A stretch of DNA of 64,000 nt from CAZGVW01 sp964529265 (GTDB lineage Bacteria > Planctomycetota > Phycisphaerae > Phycisphaerales > UBA1924), in assembly GCA_964529265.1 (NCBI GenBank), contig CAZGVW010000288.1, forward strand, positions 1 through 64,000. Direction: 5' to 3'. Positions 1 through 6,889 of this stretch are shown here, piece by piece. The notes below the pieces were generated by a model. It saw only the letters and a list, made by a program, of their open reading frames with translations. It was not told the DNA's origin and made no database searches. How positions within the stretch are numbered: the first letter of the stretch is position 1; each line of letters opens with the position of its first letter. Position numbers and translations under genes: made by a program.

Positions 1-711
1 CGCGGCCGCGGCAAGCGCCGCGCTCCCAAGCGTCGGCGAAGAAAGCAGGCCGAACAGATGCCCGCTCCGTCGCACTTCCACACCGGGCCCGGTGGCGGTC
101 TGTTCCGCGGCGCGCTGAAACGTGAGATCAGGGGCGCCAAGTTCGACCCGAAGCATCGAAACGAATGGCCCGACCGGGTCATGCCCGCTGAGCAGGGCGT
201 TCACCGCGCTTTGCTCGTCCCCTGTGGGCGCAGGGATCGTCGTCGATTGCTCGCGCGCGGGGACCGGGCCGGCGTCTGCTCTCATTTCCGGCGCGACCGC
301 CGGACGCTCGGCCCTCCCGGCGCTCATGAGGCGCCGCAGTTCCGCGCCGTCCGAAGCGACGGCCAGCGCAGCGTCGAATGCGCCGTCGCGGCCTACCGGA
401 AATCCATCCGGCCTCGCCGGGTCATCCACGATGATCGCGCTGATCCGCGGATCGATCTCGCGCAGCGACAAAAGAAACGCCTTCGTCTCAGCCGGCGAAA
501 TCACATCCGGCGCGACGATCACCGCCGTGTTCGCAGGCGATTCGTGATCGATCGGATCCGCAAGTTCGCCGATCGCATCCAGCGGCGTGCGCGCCCTGAT
601 CAACTCAATCGCCGGGTCGCGGCGCAGCGCACCGTCCACTCCCGTGCGACCCACGAGAATCACCCGGATCTCGCCGGCGCCGTCACTCAGGCTCGCGTCC
701 GCCGGCTTCAC
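1..711 (-). CDS. Hypothetical protein, 3' end outside the window
   Basis: This minus-strand frame stays open from a GTG at 711 to the window edge (237 codons with no stop). The GTG shares four bases (GTGA) with the stop of the gene upstream, so the two are probably translationally coupled. The N-terminal half alternates hydrophobic strands and helices (IRVILVG, TAVIVAPDVISPAETKAF, ISAIIVDDP), like a small alpha/beta receiver-type fold, followed by a low-complexity Pro/Ala linker and a second domain that runs off the edge. The phrase VIVAPDVISPAE resembles VVSPDEVPRAEEL in the upstream gene, so the two proteins may be related or pair up. I recognise no family and assign no function. Confidence 0.6.
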   Translation of the reverse strand, partial: MKPADASLSDGAGEIRVILVGRTGVDGALRRDPAIELIRARTPLDAIGELADPIDHESPANTAVIVAPDVISPAETKAFLLSLREIDPRISAIIVDDPARPDGFPVGRDGAFDAALAVASDGAELRRLMSAGRAERPAVAPEMRADAGPVPAREQSTTIPAPTGDEQSAVNALLSGHDPVGPFVSMLRVELGAPDLTFQRAAEQTATGPGVEVRRSGHLFGLLSSPTLGSAALAAAA

Positions 712-1361
712 GATCCATCCGCCCTCTCGCCCGAGGGTCCCGGCTCTTCGTCAGAAAGCAGCATCGCGATCTCCTCGTCCGTCAGCAGCGCCGAAGGCTT
801 CCGCGGCGCCTGGGCCTCAGGAGCGGCCATCGCGGCCTCGAACTCCGAGTCATCCAGGCCCGCCAGCCGCAGCGCCGGCCGCGCCGGAAGCCGCCCCTCA
901 CCGGAGAAAGCGACCCCCGCCCGCGATGCTTCGTACGCCCCCGCTTCCCGAGGGTTCGAACGATCCTCCCGAACGATCTCCCCGTCCTCACGCTTCAGAA
1001 TGAACCCGCGCAGCCGCGGCGTCGCCGTCGCGTCGTATCGCCATCGCACGATCCGCGGCACGTATTTCTCGATCGCCGCGACCAGTTCCTCCGCCCGGGG
1101 CACCTCATCCGGCGACACCACCAGCAGCGCCGTGGGCGCTCCCTTCCGGCTCGATGCGTCCGCCGCGCGAAGCCGCGCCGCCGCCGCCATCGCTCCGAAC
1201 ACCGTTCCGTGCACCTCGATTCCCGCGCACCGCTTCCCCAGCGATTCCCGCAGGTCCGCCGGCACCCCGGCCTCGCCCCCCGGCGCGACCACGATGCAAT
1301 GCACCACCGCCGGACGCTCCGCGGCCGCGTTTTCTTCACTGGTCGGGGGTGATTGCGCCAT
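708..1361 (-). CDS. Hypothetical protein, alpha/beta domain with acidic C-terminus
   Basis: A protein of about 217 residues. The chosen start is the ATG at 1361; an in-frame TTG at 1370 is the alternative. It has a Ser/Glu-rich N-terminus, then alternating strands and helices (VVHCIVVAPGG, ALLVVSPDEVPRAEEL), a charged linker, and a C-terminal acidic helix containing LLTDEEIAMLLSDEE. No signal peptide or membrane segment is visible. It overlaps the following gene by four bases, which argues for co-translation. The gene lies 118 bp downstream of murG on the same strand and could belong to the same transcript. Family and function are not recognised. Confidence 0.6.
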   Translation of the reverse strand: MAQSPPTSEENAAAERPAVVHCIVVAPGGEAGVPADLRESLGKRCAGIEVHGTVFGAMAAAARLRAADASSRKGAPTALLVVSPDEVPRAEELVAAIEKYVPRIVRWRYDATATPRLRGFILKREDGEIVREDRSNPREAGAYEASRAGVAFSGEGRLPARPALRLAGLDDSEFEAAMAAPEAQAPRKPSALLTDEEIAMLLSDEEPGPSGERADGS

Positions 1362-1479
1362 CTCGATCAAAGTCTAACACCGCTCTTGCGCATGGCCCGC
1401 GAAAATGCTTGACGCATGGCCGGTCCGACGCCATCTGCGCCTCAGAATCGCCGTTCTTACCGGAACATCGGCGAAACGC

Positions 1480-2607
1480 TCACGCCCCGTGAAGAAGCGC
1501 CGCGGCGACGCGCTCCGCCCCGTCCGCCGGCCCCAGCGCGGCAAACGCCCGTTTCATCGCCTCCCGCCTGTCCGCATCGCCCAGCAGCCGCGCCAAAGCC
1601 TCCCCGGCGACCCCCATGTTCACCTCCGGCGAGACCAGATCCTCCACCACCTCGGCCGCACCCGCCTGGGCCAGCGGCGCCGCGTTTTGCCGCTGGTGGT
1701 GGTCCCTGTGGTGGGGGTAGGGCAGGAACAGGGTGGGCGTCCCCGAAGCCCACGCCTCGGCCACGCTGCCCGCCCCGGCCCGGCTCACGGCCAGGTCAGC
1801 CGCCCCCCATGCCGACGCCATGTGCCCGCAGAAGGGCGCCACGACCGCCGGGATCCCCGCCTGCTGGTACGCCTCCCTGACCTCCCTGGGCCAGTCCCGG
1901 GCATCAGCCTGGCCCGTCTGGTGGAACACCTGCCAGCCCCGGAGGGCCTCCGGGCGGGCTTGGACGAAGCCAATCAGGAGTTCGTTGATCGACCGGGCCC
2001 CCTGACTGGCGCCGGTGACGAAGAGGGTGGGCAGATCAGGTGAGAGCCCGAGTCGGCGGCGGCACTCCGCGGGCGGGGCCGCGGGGACGGCCCCGCGGCG
2101 GACGATCGGGCGGATGCGTTCCCAGGAGGGGGGGCCGGCGTCCGCGGCGGTGAAAATGCGGCCGGCGACCCGCGCGATCCAGCGGTTGGCCTTCCCCGGC
2201 GCGGCGTCGAGGTTCACGAGCGCGATCGGCACGCCGAGCGAGCGAGCGGCGATAGCCGCAGGCGCGGAGACATATCCGCCCATCGCGATCAATTGCACGC
2301 TTTCGGCGCGTTTTTGGAGATCGCGAATTGCGATTCGGACGCTCCGCACACAAGCCCCCCAGTTCCGGGCGAGCGCGAGCACGGCCCGCGGCCTTGCCGC
2401 GAGCGGGCGCGCTGGAATCGGGAGCGAAACGAGCCCCTCCGCATCGAGAATCGTGCGATCGAGCGGTTTGTCGGAGCAGATGAAGAGTGTGAGCGCGGAG
2501 GGATCGCCTTCGCGCAATCGCTCGGCGATCGCCACGCCGGGGTAGAGGTGTCCGCCCGTGCCCCCTCCGGCGAACACGAACGCGCGCTGGACGTTTGAGG
2601 AACTCAT
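1480..2607 (-). CDS. murG: UDP-GlcNAc:undecaprenyl-PP-MurNAc-pentapeptide GlcNAc transferase (MurG)
   Basis: MurG makes lipid II by adding GlcNAc from UDP-GlcNAc to lipid I on the inner face of the cytoplasmic membrane. The protein shows the N-terminal glycine loop GGGTGGHLYPG near residue 14, the MGGYVSAP motif, GASQGARSIN at the start of the C-terminal Rossmann domain, and SRAGAGSVAEAWASGTPTLFLPYPHH, the nucleotide-sugar site. The length (about 375 residues) is normal. I chose the ATG at 2607 because it puts the glycine loop where MurG proteins have it; a GTG at 2661 that overlaps the ftsW stop (GTGA) would add 18 residues. The gene follows ftsW as in division and cell wall clusters, but murC does not follow. 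Confidence 0.95.
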   Translation of the reverse strand: MSSSNVQRAFVFAGGGTGGHLYPGVAIAERLREGDPSALTLFICSDKPLDRTILDAEGLVSLPIPARPLAARPRAVLALARNWGACVRSVRIAIRDLQKRAESVQLIAMGGYVSAPAAIAARSLGVPIALVNLDAAPGKANRWIARVAGRIFTAADAGPPSWERIRPIVRRGAVPAAPPAECRRRLGLSPDLPTLFVTGASQGARSINELLIGFVQARPEALRGWQVFHQTGQADARDWPREVREAYQQAGIPAVVAPFCGHMASAWGAADLAVSRAGAGSVAEAWASGTPTLFLPYPHHRDHHQRQNAAPLAQAGAAEVVEDLVSPEVNMGVAGEALARLLGDADRREAMKRAFAALGPADGAERVAAALLHGA

Positions 2608-2657
2608 GCCTGTGCCGGTCGGCGTCTTGTTCGGATCGACGCCATGAGATTTGCGTG

Positions 2658-3896
2658 TCACCGGACGGGCGTCGCGACGGCGCGGGGGGCAAAGAACGCG
2701 GGTCGCGGCTCGACGAGGGGTGTGGCCACGACGGCTTCGCTTCCTTCCGCGGACGCCGTCTCAGACTCGCGCCGGTGGCGGCGGTCCATCGAGATGAGCA
2801 GGCCCAGTGAAGCCGCGGTGACGATCCAGCCTGTGCCGCCGGCGCTGAGGAGCGGCAGGGCGATTCCCTTCGTGGGCCCGAGCCCCGTCACGACGGCGAG
2901 GTTGAAGAGCGCCTGGAGGCCAAGCGTGGCGAGCACACCAAGGCCGAGCAGGCGCAGGGTCGGCAGTGTTTCGCGCTTCACGATGAGCCACCCGGCCCAC
3001 AGCACGCCGAGGTACAGGATGATCACGACTGCGGCGCCCATCAGGCCCAGTTCCTCGCAGATCACGGCGAAGAGGAAGTCGGAGCGATCGGCCGGGAGGT
3101 ATCCGAATTTCTGAAGGCCGAACCCGAGGCCGCGCCCGAAGACGCGGCCGTTCGCCACCGCGACCATGGACTGGATCATGTGATAGCCGGCGCCCTCGGG
3201 GTCGGCGAAGGGATCGAGGAACGTGGCCAGGCGCTGCACGCGGTAGGGCTTGGCGATGATCGCCGCGACGAGGGCCAGCAGCGCGAGCGGGGTCATCGAG
3301 GCGAAGTGCCAGAGCCGGGCGCCCGCGGCCAGGAGCACAACACCCGTGGTCGCGAGGATGAGCACGCCGGTGCCTAGATCCTCGACGATGACGATCGCGG
3401 CAAGGGCGCCGGTGGCAAGCAGCGGGGGGAGCAGGCCTCGGAAGAACCGTCCAAGGGCCTCGCCGCGCCGGGCGGCGTAACAGGCGAGCAAGAGCAGGGC
3501 GCCCCACTTGGCGACCTCGCTTGGCTGAAACGTGAGCGCGTTCCTGGCGGCGCCTCCGAGCGGGGGGGCGATCCAGCGCCGGGCGCCGTTGATCTCGCGC
3601 CCGACGCCCGGAACATAGACGAGCAGGCAGAACGCCGCGAGCGCCGCGACGCCGATGAAGAGGAACTTCTGGCTCCGGCCGACGCGATCGAGCAGATGCG
3701 TCGGCACGAGGCTGGCCGCGAGCATGGCGGCGACGGCAATGGCCGCGTAGAGCGTTGAGCGCGAGAGGGCGATCGATGAGAACGTGACCGGGTCGCCGCC
3801 CTCGCCGACCGAGAGCCCGGCGGAGTTCACCATGATGACGCCTGCGGAGAGCAGGCAGAGGACGCAGAGGATGATCACGTGCCCGGCGCGCAGCAT
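2658..3896 (-). CDS. ftsW: FtsW/RodA/SpoVE family glycosyltransferase, probably FtsW
   Basis: This is a polytopic membrane protein of 412 residues of the SEDS family, which polymerises lipid II into glycan strands at the septum (FtsW) or side wall (RodA). Visible family motifs are GARRWI in the large loop, FQPSEVAK, and the C-terminal DFLFAVICEELGLMG followed by GIALPLLSAGGTGWI. About ten hydrophobic segments are present, with a cytoplasmic tail rich in Arg and Ala. Location immediately before murG favours FtsW over RodA. A guanine-rich tandem repeat lies just upstream of the start codon. Confidence 0.93.
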   Translation of the reverse strand: MLRAGHVIILCVLCLLSAGVIMVNSAGLSVGEGGDPVTFSSIALSRSTLYAAIAVAAMLAASLVPTHLLDRVGRSQKFLFIGVAALAAFCLLVYVPGVGREINGARRWIAPPLGGAARNALTFQPSEVAKWGALLLLACYAARRGEALGRFFRGLLPPLLATGALAAIVIVEDLGTGVLILATTGVVLLAAGARLWHFASMTPLALLALVAAIIAKPYRVQRLATFLDPFADPEGAGYHMIQSMVAVANGRVFGRGLGFGLQKFGYLPADRSDFLFAVICEELGLMGAAVVIILYLGVLWAGWLIVKRETLPTLRLLGLGVLATLGLQALFNLAVVTGLGPTKGIALPLLSAGGTGWIVTAASLGLLISMDRRHRRESETASAEGSEAVVATPLVEPRPAFFAPRAVATPVR

Positions 3897-3965
3897 GGGG
3901 GCGTATATCGGGCGGAGGGCCGCGCCCAGCCCAACCGGGCCGGTTCCTTCAGGAGGGGCCGATGC

Positions 3966-4018
3966 TTCCGGGGGTTCCGGGGGGTTCCGGGGGGTTCCGG
4001 GGGTTCGGGGTTCCGGAG
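3966..4018. repeat. Tandem TTCCGGGGG-type repeat, potential G-quadruplex
   Basis: About five imperfect copies of a 9-10 bp unit of the form TTCCGGGGG(G) lie between ftsW and the deaminase gene. The plus strand carries five runs of four to six G separated by three or four bases, which matches the pattern for a G-quadruplex. It sits 70-120 bp upstream of the ftsW start on the template side, so it could influence ftsW expression. Short tandem units like this also tend to vary in copy number. Confidence 0.8.
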
Positions 4019-4028
4019 GAGGCAGGGC

Positions 4029-4508
4029 TCACCGCCCCGGTGGCACACCGATGTCCTCGTTCCAGAGATCGGGCCGCTCCGCGATGAAGCGCTCCATGAG
4101 TTCGATGCACCGGCGATCGTCGGCGACGAGCAGGTGCGCCCCCTGGGCGCGGAGCAGGTCTTCGCCCCCCATGAAGGTCCGGTGTTCGCCGATCACGATG
4201 CGCGGAATCCTGTGGAGCAGAGCGGCCCCGGTGCACATGATGCACGGGCTGAGCGTCGTGGCCATGGTCAGCGTGTGCCAGTCGCGGCGCCGGCCGGCGT
4301 TGCGCATGCACACGGTCTCGGCGTGGGCGGTCGAATCGCCGGTCTGCACGCGCAGGTTGTGGCCGAGCGCCAGCACCACGCCCTCCGGCGTCCCGAGGGC
4401 CGCGCCGATGGGGATGCCCCCCTCGCTCAGCGACTTGCGAGCCTGCGCAAGGGCGGCGTCGAGGAGCGTGCGATCCGCGGCGGTGAGCGAAGGGTCCATC
4501 GGGGCCAT
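4029..4508 (-). CDS. Zinc-dependent nucleobase deaminase, yeast cytosine deaminase (FCY1)-like
   Basis: A 159-residue member of the cytidine deaminase-like fold. The zinc site is HAE (62-64) with PCIMC (Cys 89 and Cys 92), and Glu 64 is the expected proton shuttle. Beyond the generic motifs, the C-terminus (DDRRCIELMERF followed by ERPDLWNEDIGV) follows the yeast cytosine deaminase tail (DDERCKKIMKQFIDERP..WFEDIG) closely, including the terminal ED-I-G. It therefore resembles a free-base cytosine deaminase more than the tRNA adenosine deaminase TadA or guanine deaminase. The substrate is inferred from this likeness and is not proven. It is divergent from the cysteine-cluster gene at 4601. Confidence 0.85.
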   Translation of the reverse strand: MAPMDPSLTAADRTLLDAALAQARKSLSEGGIPIGAALGTPEGVVLALGHNLRVQTGDSTAHAETVCMRNAGRRRDWHTLTMATTLSPCIMCTGAALLHRIPRIVIGEHRTFMGGEDLLRAQGAHLLVADDRRCIELMERFIAERPDLWNEDIGVPPGR

Positions 4509-4600
4509 TTACGCAGACGCCGCGGCGGAGTGCAACCGGCAGGGCCGCATGAGACGCCGTTGCCAATCGCGGATGCGGGATCAGCGCGTAGAATCCGCCG

Positions 4601-5056
4601 ATGCCCGCCGCAGCAGCACAGGAGTGGTACGCCGAGGGGCTTCGCTTCGAATGCACGATGTGCGGCGCCTGCTGCACGGGCCCGCCGGGCTACGTCTCGT
4701 TCAGCGACCGGGAGGCGCGGGCCATCGCGCGGCGGCTCGGCGTCACGCGCGCGGAGTTCTATCGCGAGTATGCCCACAAGGGCCGCCAGGGCTGGTCGCT
4801 CAACGAGGTCGAGACCGATCACGGCCACGATTGCGTGTTCCTCGATCGCAAGACCATCCCAGGCAAGGCCGTGTGCAGTCTCTACGAGGACAGGCCGCTC
4901 CAGTGCCGCACCTTCCCCTGGTGGCCGGAGAATCTGAAGGATGAGAAGGCATGGGCGCGCACGGCGCGCTCGTGTGAGGGAGTCGGGCGCGGCGCTATCG
5001 TGCCCATCGACGAGATCCGCATCGTGCGCGACAGGCAGCGCCGCGCGGGCGGCTGA
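4601..5056 (+). CDS. YkgJ-family cysteine-cluster protein
   Basis: A 151-residue cytosolic protein with the cysteine pattern of the YkgJ (CxxCxxCC, formerly UPF0153) family: FECTMCGACC near the N-terminus, then CVFLD, CSLYEDRPLQCRTFPWWP and a final CEG. These cysteines are thought to bind zinc or an iron-sulfur cluster; the biochemical role of the family is unsettled. The start is an ATG after a run lacking a clear Shine-Dalgarno. The next gene is a more divergent protein with a related cysteine arrangement, 22 bp away and probably co-transcribed. Confidence 0.85.
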   Translation: MPAAAAQEWYAEGLRFECTMCGACCTGPPGYVSFSDREARAIARRLGVTRAEFYREYAHKGRQGWSLNEVETDHGHDCVFLDRKTIPGKAVCSLYEDRPLQCRTFPWWPENLKDEKAWARTARSCEGVGRGAIVPIDEIRIVRDRQRRAGG

Positions 5057-5078
5057 GCGACGCGGATGGAGTGTAGGT

Positions 5079-5639
5079 GTGGGTGACCGTGGGACCGCGC
5101 TCATCTGGATCGAAGCGGCCTCCGACACGGAGATTGCCGCGGAACTGGAGGCCGTGTTCGAGGACGCCGCGGCGGCCATCCGCGAGCGCGGGCCGGTGTG
5201 CTGGGCGTCCGGGCGGTGCTGTCACTTTGAGGAAGCCGGCCACAGGCTCTATGTCACGGGGCTGGAGGCGGCGTACACGCTCGTGCGCCATGGCCGCGGC
5301 GAAGCGCAGCGCGAAGCGGATTCGGGGCGCCGCTTGACCATCCTCGGCGCGGACCGGCCGCTGCGGAGCACTCTCGACCTCTCGGAGATCGAAGCCGCTC
5401 GTCGCGCGGGCGGTTGCCCGTTCCAGGCCGCGAATCTCTGCGGCGCGCATGAGATCAAGCCCCTCGGCTGCCGGCTCTATTTCTGCGACCGCACGGCCCA
5501 GCAATGGCAGCACGACCTGCACGAGCGGCTCCTCGGCGACATCCGGTCGCTGCACGAGCGCCGCCACCTGCCCTATCTCTACTGCGAGTGGCGCGAAGCG
5601 CTGTCGCTCGTGGCGCCTGCGCTGAGCGGGGCGCGCTGA
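5079..5639 (+). CDS. Second cysteine-cluster (YkgJ-like) protein
   Basis: A 186-residue protein. I chose the GTG at 5079 because GGAG (5068-5071) sits seven bases upstream. Cysteines fall in the order CWASGRCCHF, CPFQAANLCG, and KPLGCRLYFCD, which parallels the YkgJ pattern (C..CC, C.....C, RP..CR.F) with wider spacing. No signal peptide or membrane segment is visible. It follows a clear YkgJ member, so the pair could be a diverged duplication. It probably binds a metal or cluster; the function is unknown. It converges on serA, with 9 bp between the stops. Confidence 0.75.
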   Translation: MGDRGTALIWIEAASDTEIAAELEAVFEDAAAAIRERGPVCWASGRCCHFEEAGHRLYVTGLEAAYTLVRHGRGEAQREADSGRRLTILGADRPLRSTLDLSEIEAARRAGGCPFQAANLCGAHEIKPLGCRLYFCDRTAQQWQHDLHERLLGDIRSLHERRHLPYLYCEWREALSLVAPALSGAR

Positions 5640-5648
5640 GCCCGCGCA

Positions 5649-6875
5649 TCACCAGAGCGTGCGCACGCGGATCGTCTCCGGCACCCCGCGCAGTCCCGCG
5701 GCGATCGCCTCGTCGTGCGTCGGATCAACGTCCAGAATGACGTAGCCGTGCTTCAGGTTCGATTGCAGGTACTCGGAGTGAATGTTCACCCCGAGGTCCG
5801 CGATGATCCTGTGCATCTTGCTCAGGACGCCGGGCACGTTCCGGTGCAGGTGCAGGATGCGGTGCTTATCCGGATGCAGCAGCGGCAGTTCGACCTCCGG
5901 CATGTTCACGCAGGAGGAGGTCGAGCCCACGTTCATGAACCGCGCGATCTTCGACGCCACGTCTTCGGCGATGGCGCGCTGCGCCTCCACCGTGCTTCCC
6001 GCGATGTGCGGCGAGAGGATCACGTTCGGCACGCCGAGCAGCGGGCTCGCAAAGGGCTCATCGTTGGCGTCGGGCTCTTCAGGAAAGACATCCACGGCCG
6101 CGCCGCCGAGGCGGCGCTCGCGGATGGCGCCGGCGAGCGCGGCCACATCCACCACGTCGCCCCGCGCGTTGTTGATCAGGTAGGCCCCGGGCTTCATCTT
6201 CGCCATCTGCCCGGCGCCGAACATGCCGTGGGTGGCGGGCGTGGCGGGGACGTGCAGCGAAACGACATCCGAGCGACCCAGCAGGTCATCCAGCGTCCGC
6301 ACGATCTGCGCGTTGCCCAGCGGCAGGCGATCGACGACGTCGAAGAACAGCACGCGCATCCCGATCGCCTCGGCCAGCACCGAAACCTGCGACCCGATGC
6401 GCCCGTATCCGACGATCCCCAGCGTGCGCCCGCGCACCTCGTTCGCGCCCGACGCCGATTTCCGCCACACGCCCGTGTGCAGCATCGATGACCGCTCGAA
6501 CAGCCGCCTGTGCAAGGCGATGATCTGCGCAATCGTGAGTTCCGCCACCGAGCGCGTGTTGGCGAAGGGCGAGTTGAACACCGCCACGCCCCGGTCAGCC
6601 GCGGCGGCGAGATCAACCTGGTTCACGCCGATGCAGAAGCAGCCGATGGCCCACAGGCGGCTCGCCCGGGCGAGAAACTCCGCGCCGACCTGCGTCTTCG
6701 ACCTGATGCCGAGCACGTGCGCATCGGCCGCCGCGGCGAGCAGTTCATCCCCTGCCTGCGCCTCGTCGTGCGTGTGCACGGTGTACCCCTCGCGCTCCAG
6801 CGCCTCCTGCGCGAGCGGATGCACGCCTTCGAGCAGCACAACCTTGATCTTGTGGAGGGGGTAGGAGGTGGGCAT
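5649..6875 (-). CDS. serA: D-3-phosphoglycerate dehydrogenase with ACT domain
   Basis: SerA catalyses the first committed step of serine synthesis, oxidising 3-phosphoglycerate to 3-phosphohydroxypyruvate with NAD. It is the short E. coli type (about 408 residues). Visible features are the KIKVVLLEGVHP opening, IGCFCIGVNQVDL and NTRSVAELTI, the NAD loop GIVGYGRIGSQV, NNARGDVVD, the catalytic SPHIAGST, and a C-terminal ACT domain (HRNVPGVLSKMHRII..GVNIHSEYL) for serine feedback. I chose the ATG at 6875; a GTG at 6893 would overlap the stop of the restriction-modification gene (GTGA). With at most 14 bp between the genes, serA may be read from the upstream transcript. Confidence 0.95.
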   Translation of the reverse strand: MPTSYPLHKIKVVLLEGVHPLAQEALEREGYTVHTHDEAQAGDELLAAAADAHVLGIRSKTQVGAEFLARASRLWAIGCFCIGVNQVDLAAAADRGVAVFNSPFANTRSVAELTIAQIIALHRRLFERSSMLHTGVWRKSASGANEVRGRTLGIVGYGRIGSQVSVLAEAIGMRVLFFDVVDRLPLGNAQIVRTLDDLLGRSDVVSLHVPATPATHGMFGAGQMAKMKPGAYLINNARGDVVDVAALAGAIRERRLGGAAVDVFPEEPDANDEPFASPLLGVPNVILSPHIAGSTVEAQRAIAEDVASKIARFMNVGSTSSCVNMPEVELPLLHPDKHRILHLHRNVPGVLSKMHRIIADLGVNIHSEYLQSNLKHGYVILDVDPTHDEAIAAGLRGVPETIRVRTLW

Positions 6876-6889
6876 GGCACGCTTCGCGG

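Noticed and set aside
58..1377. A long open frame on the plus strand across the left edge
   Set aside because: It lies opposite the two minus-strand genes, is Arg/Ser/Pro-rich without any domain pattern, and is explained by GC-rich codon bias.
5079..5639. A longer version of the second cysteine-cluster protein starting at 4941
   Set aside because: That start lies within the preceding gene; the GTG at 5079 has a good ribosome binding site.
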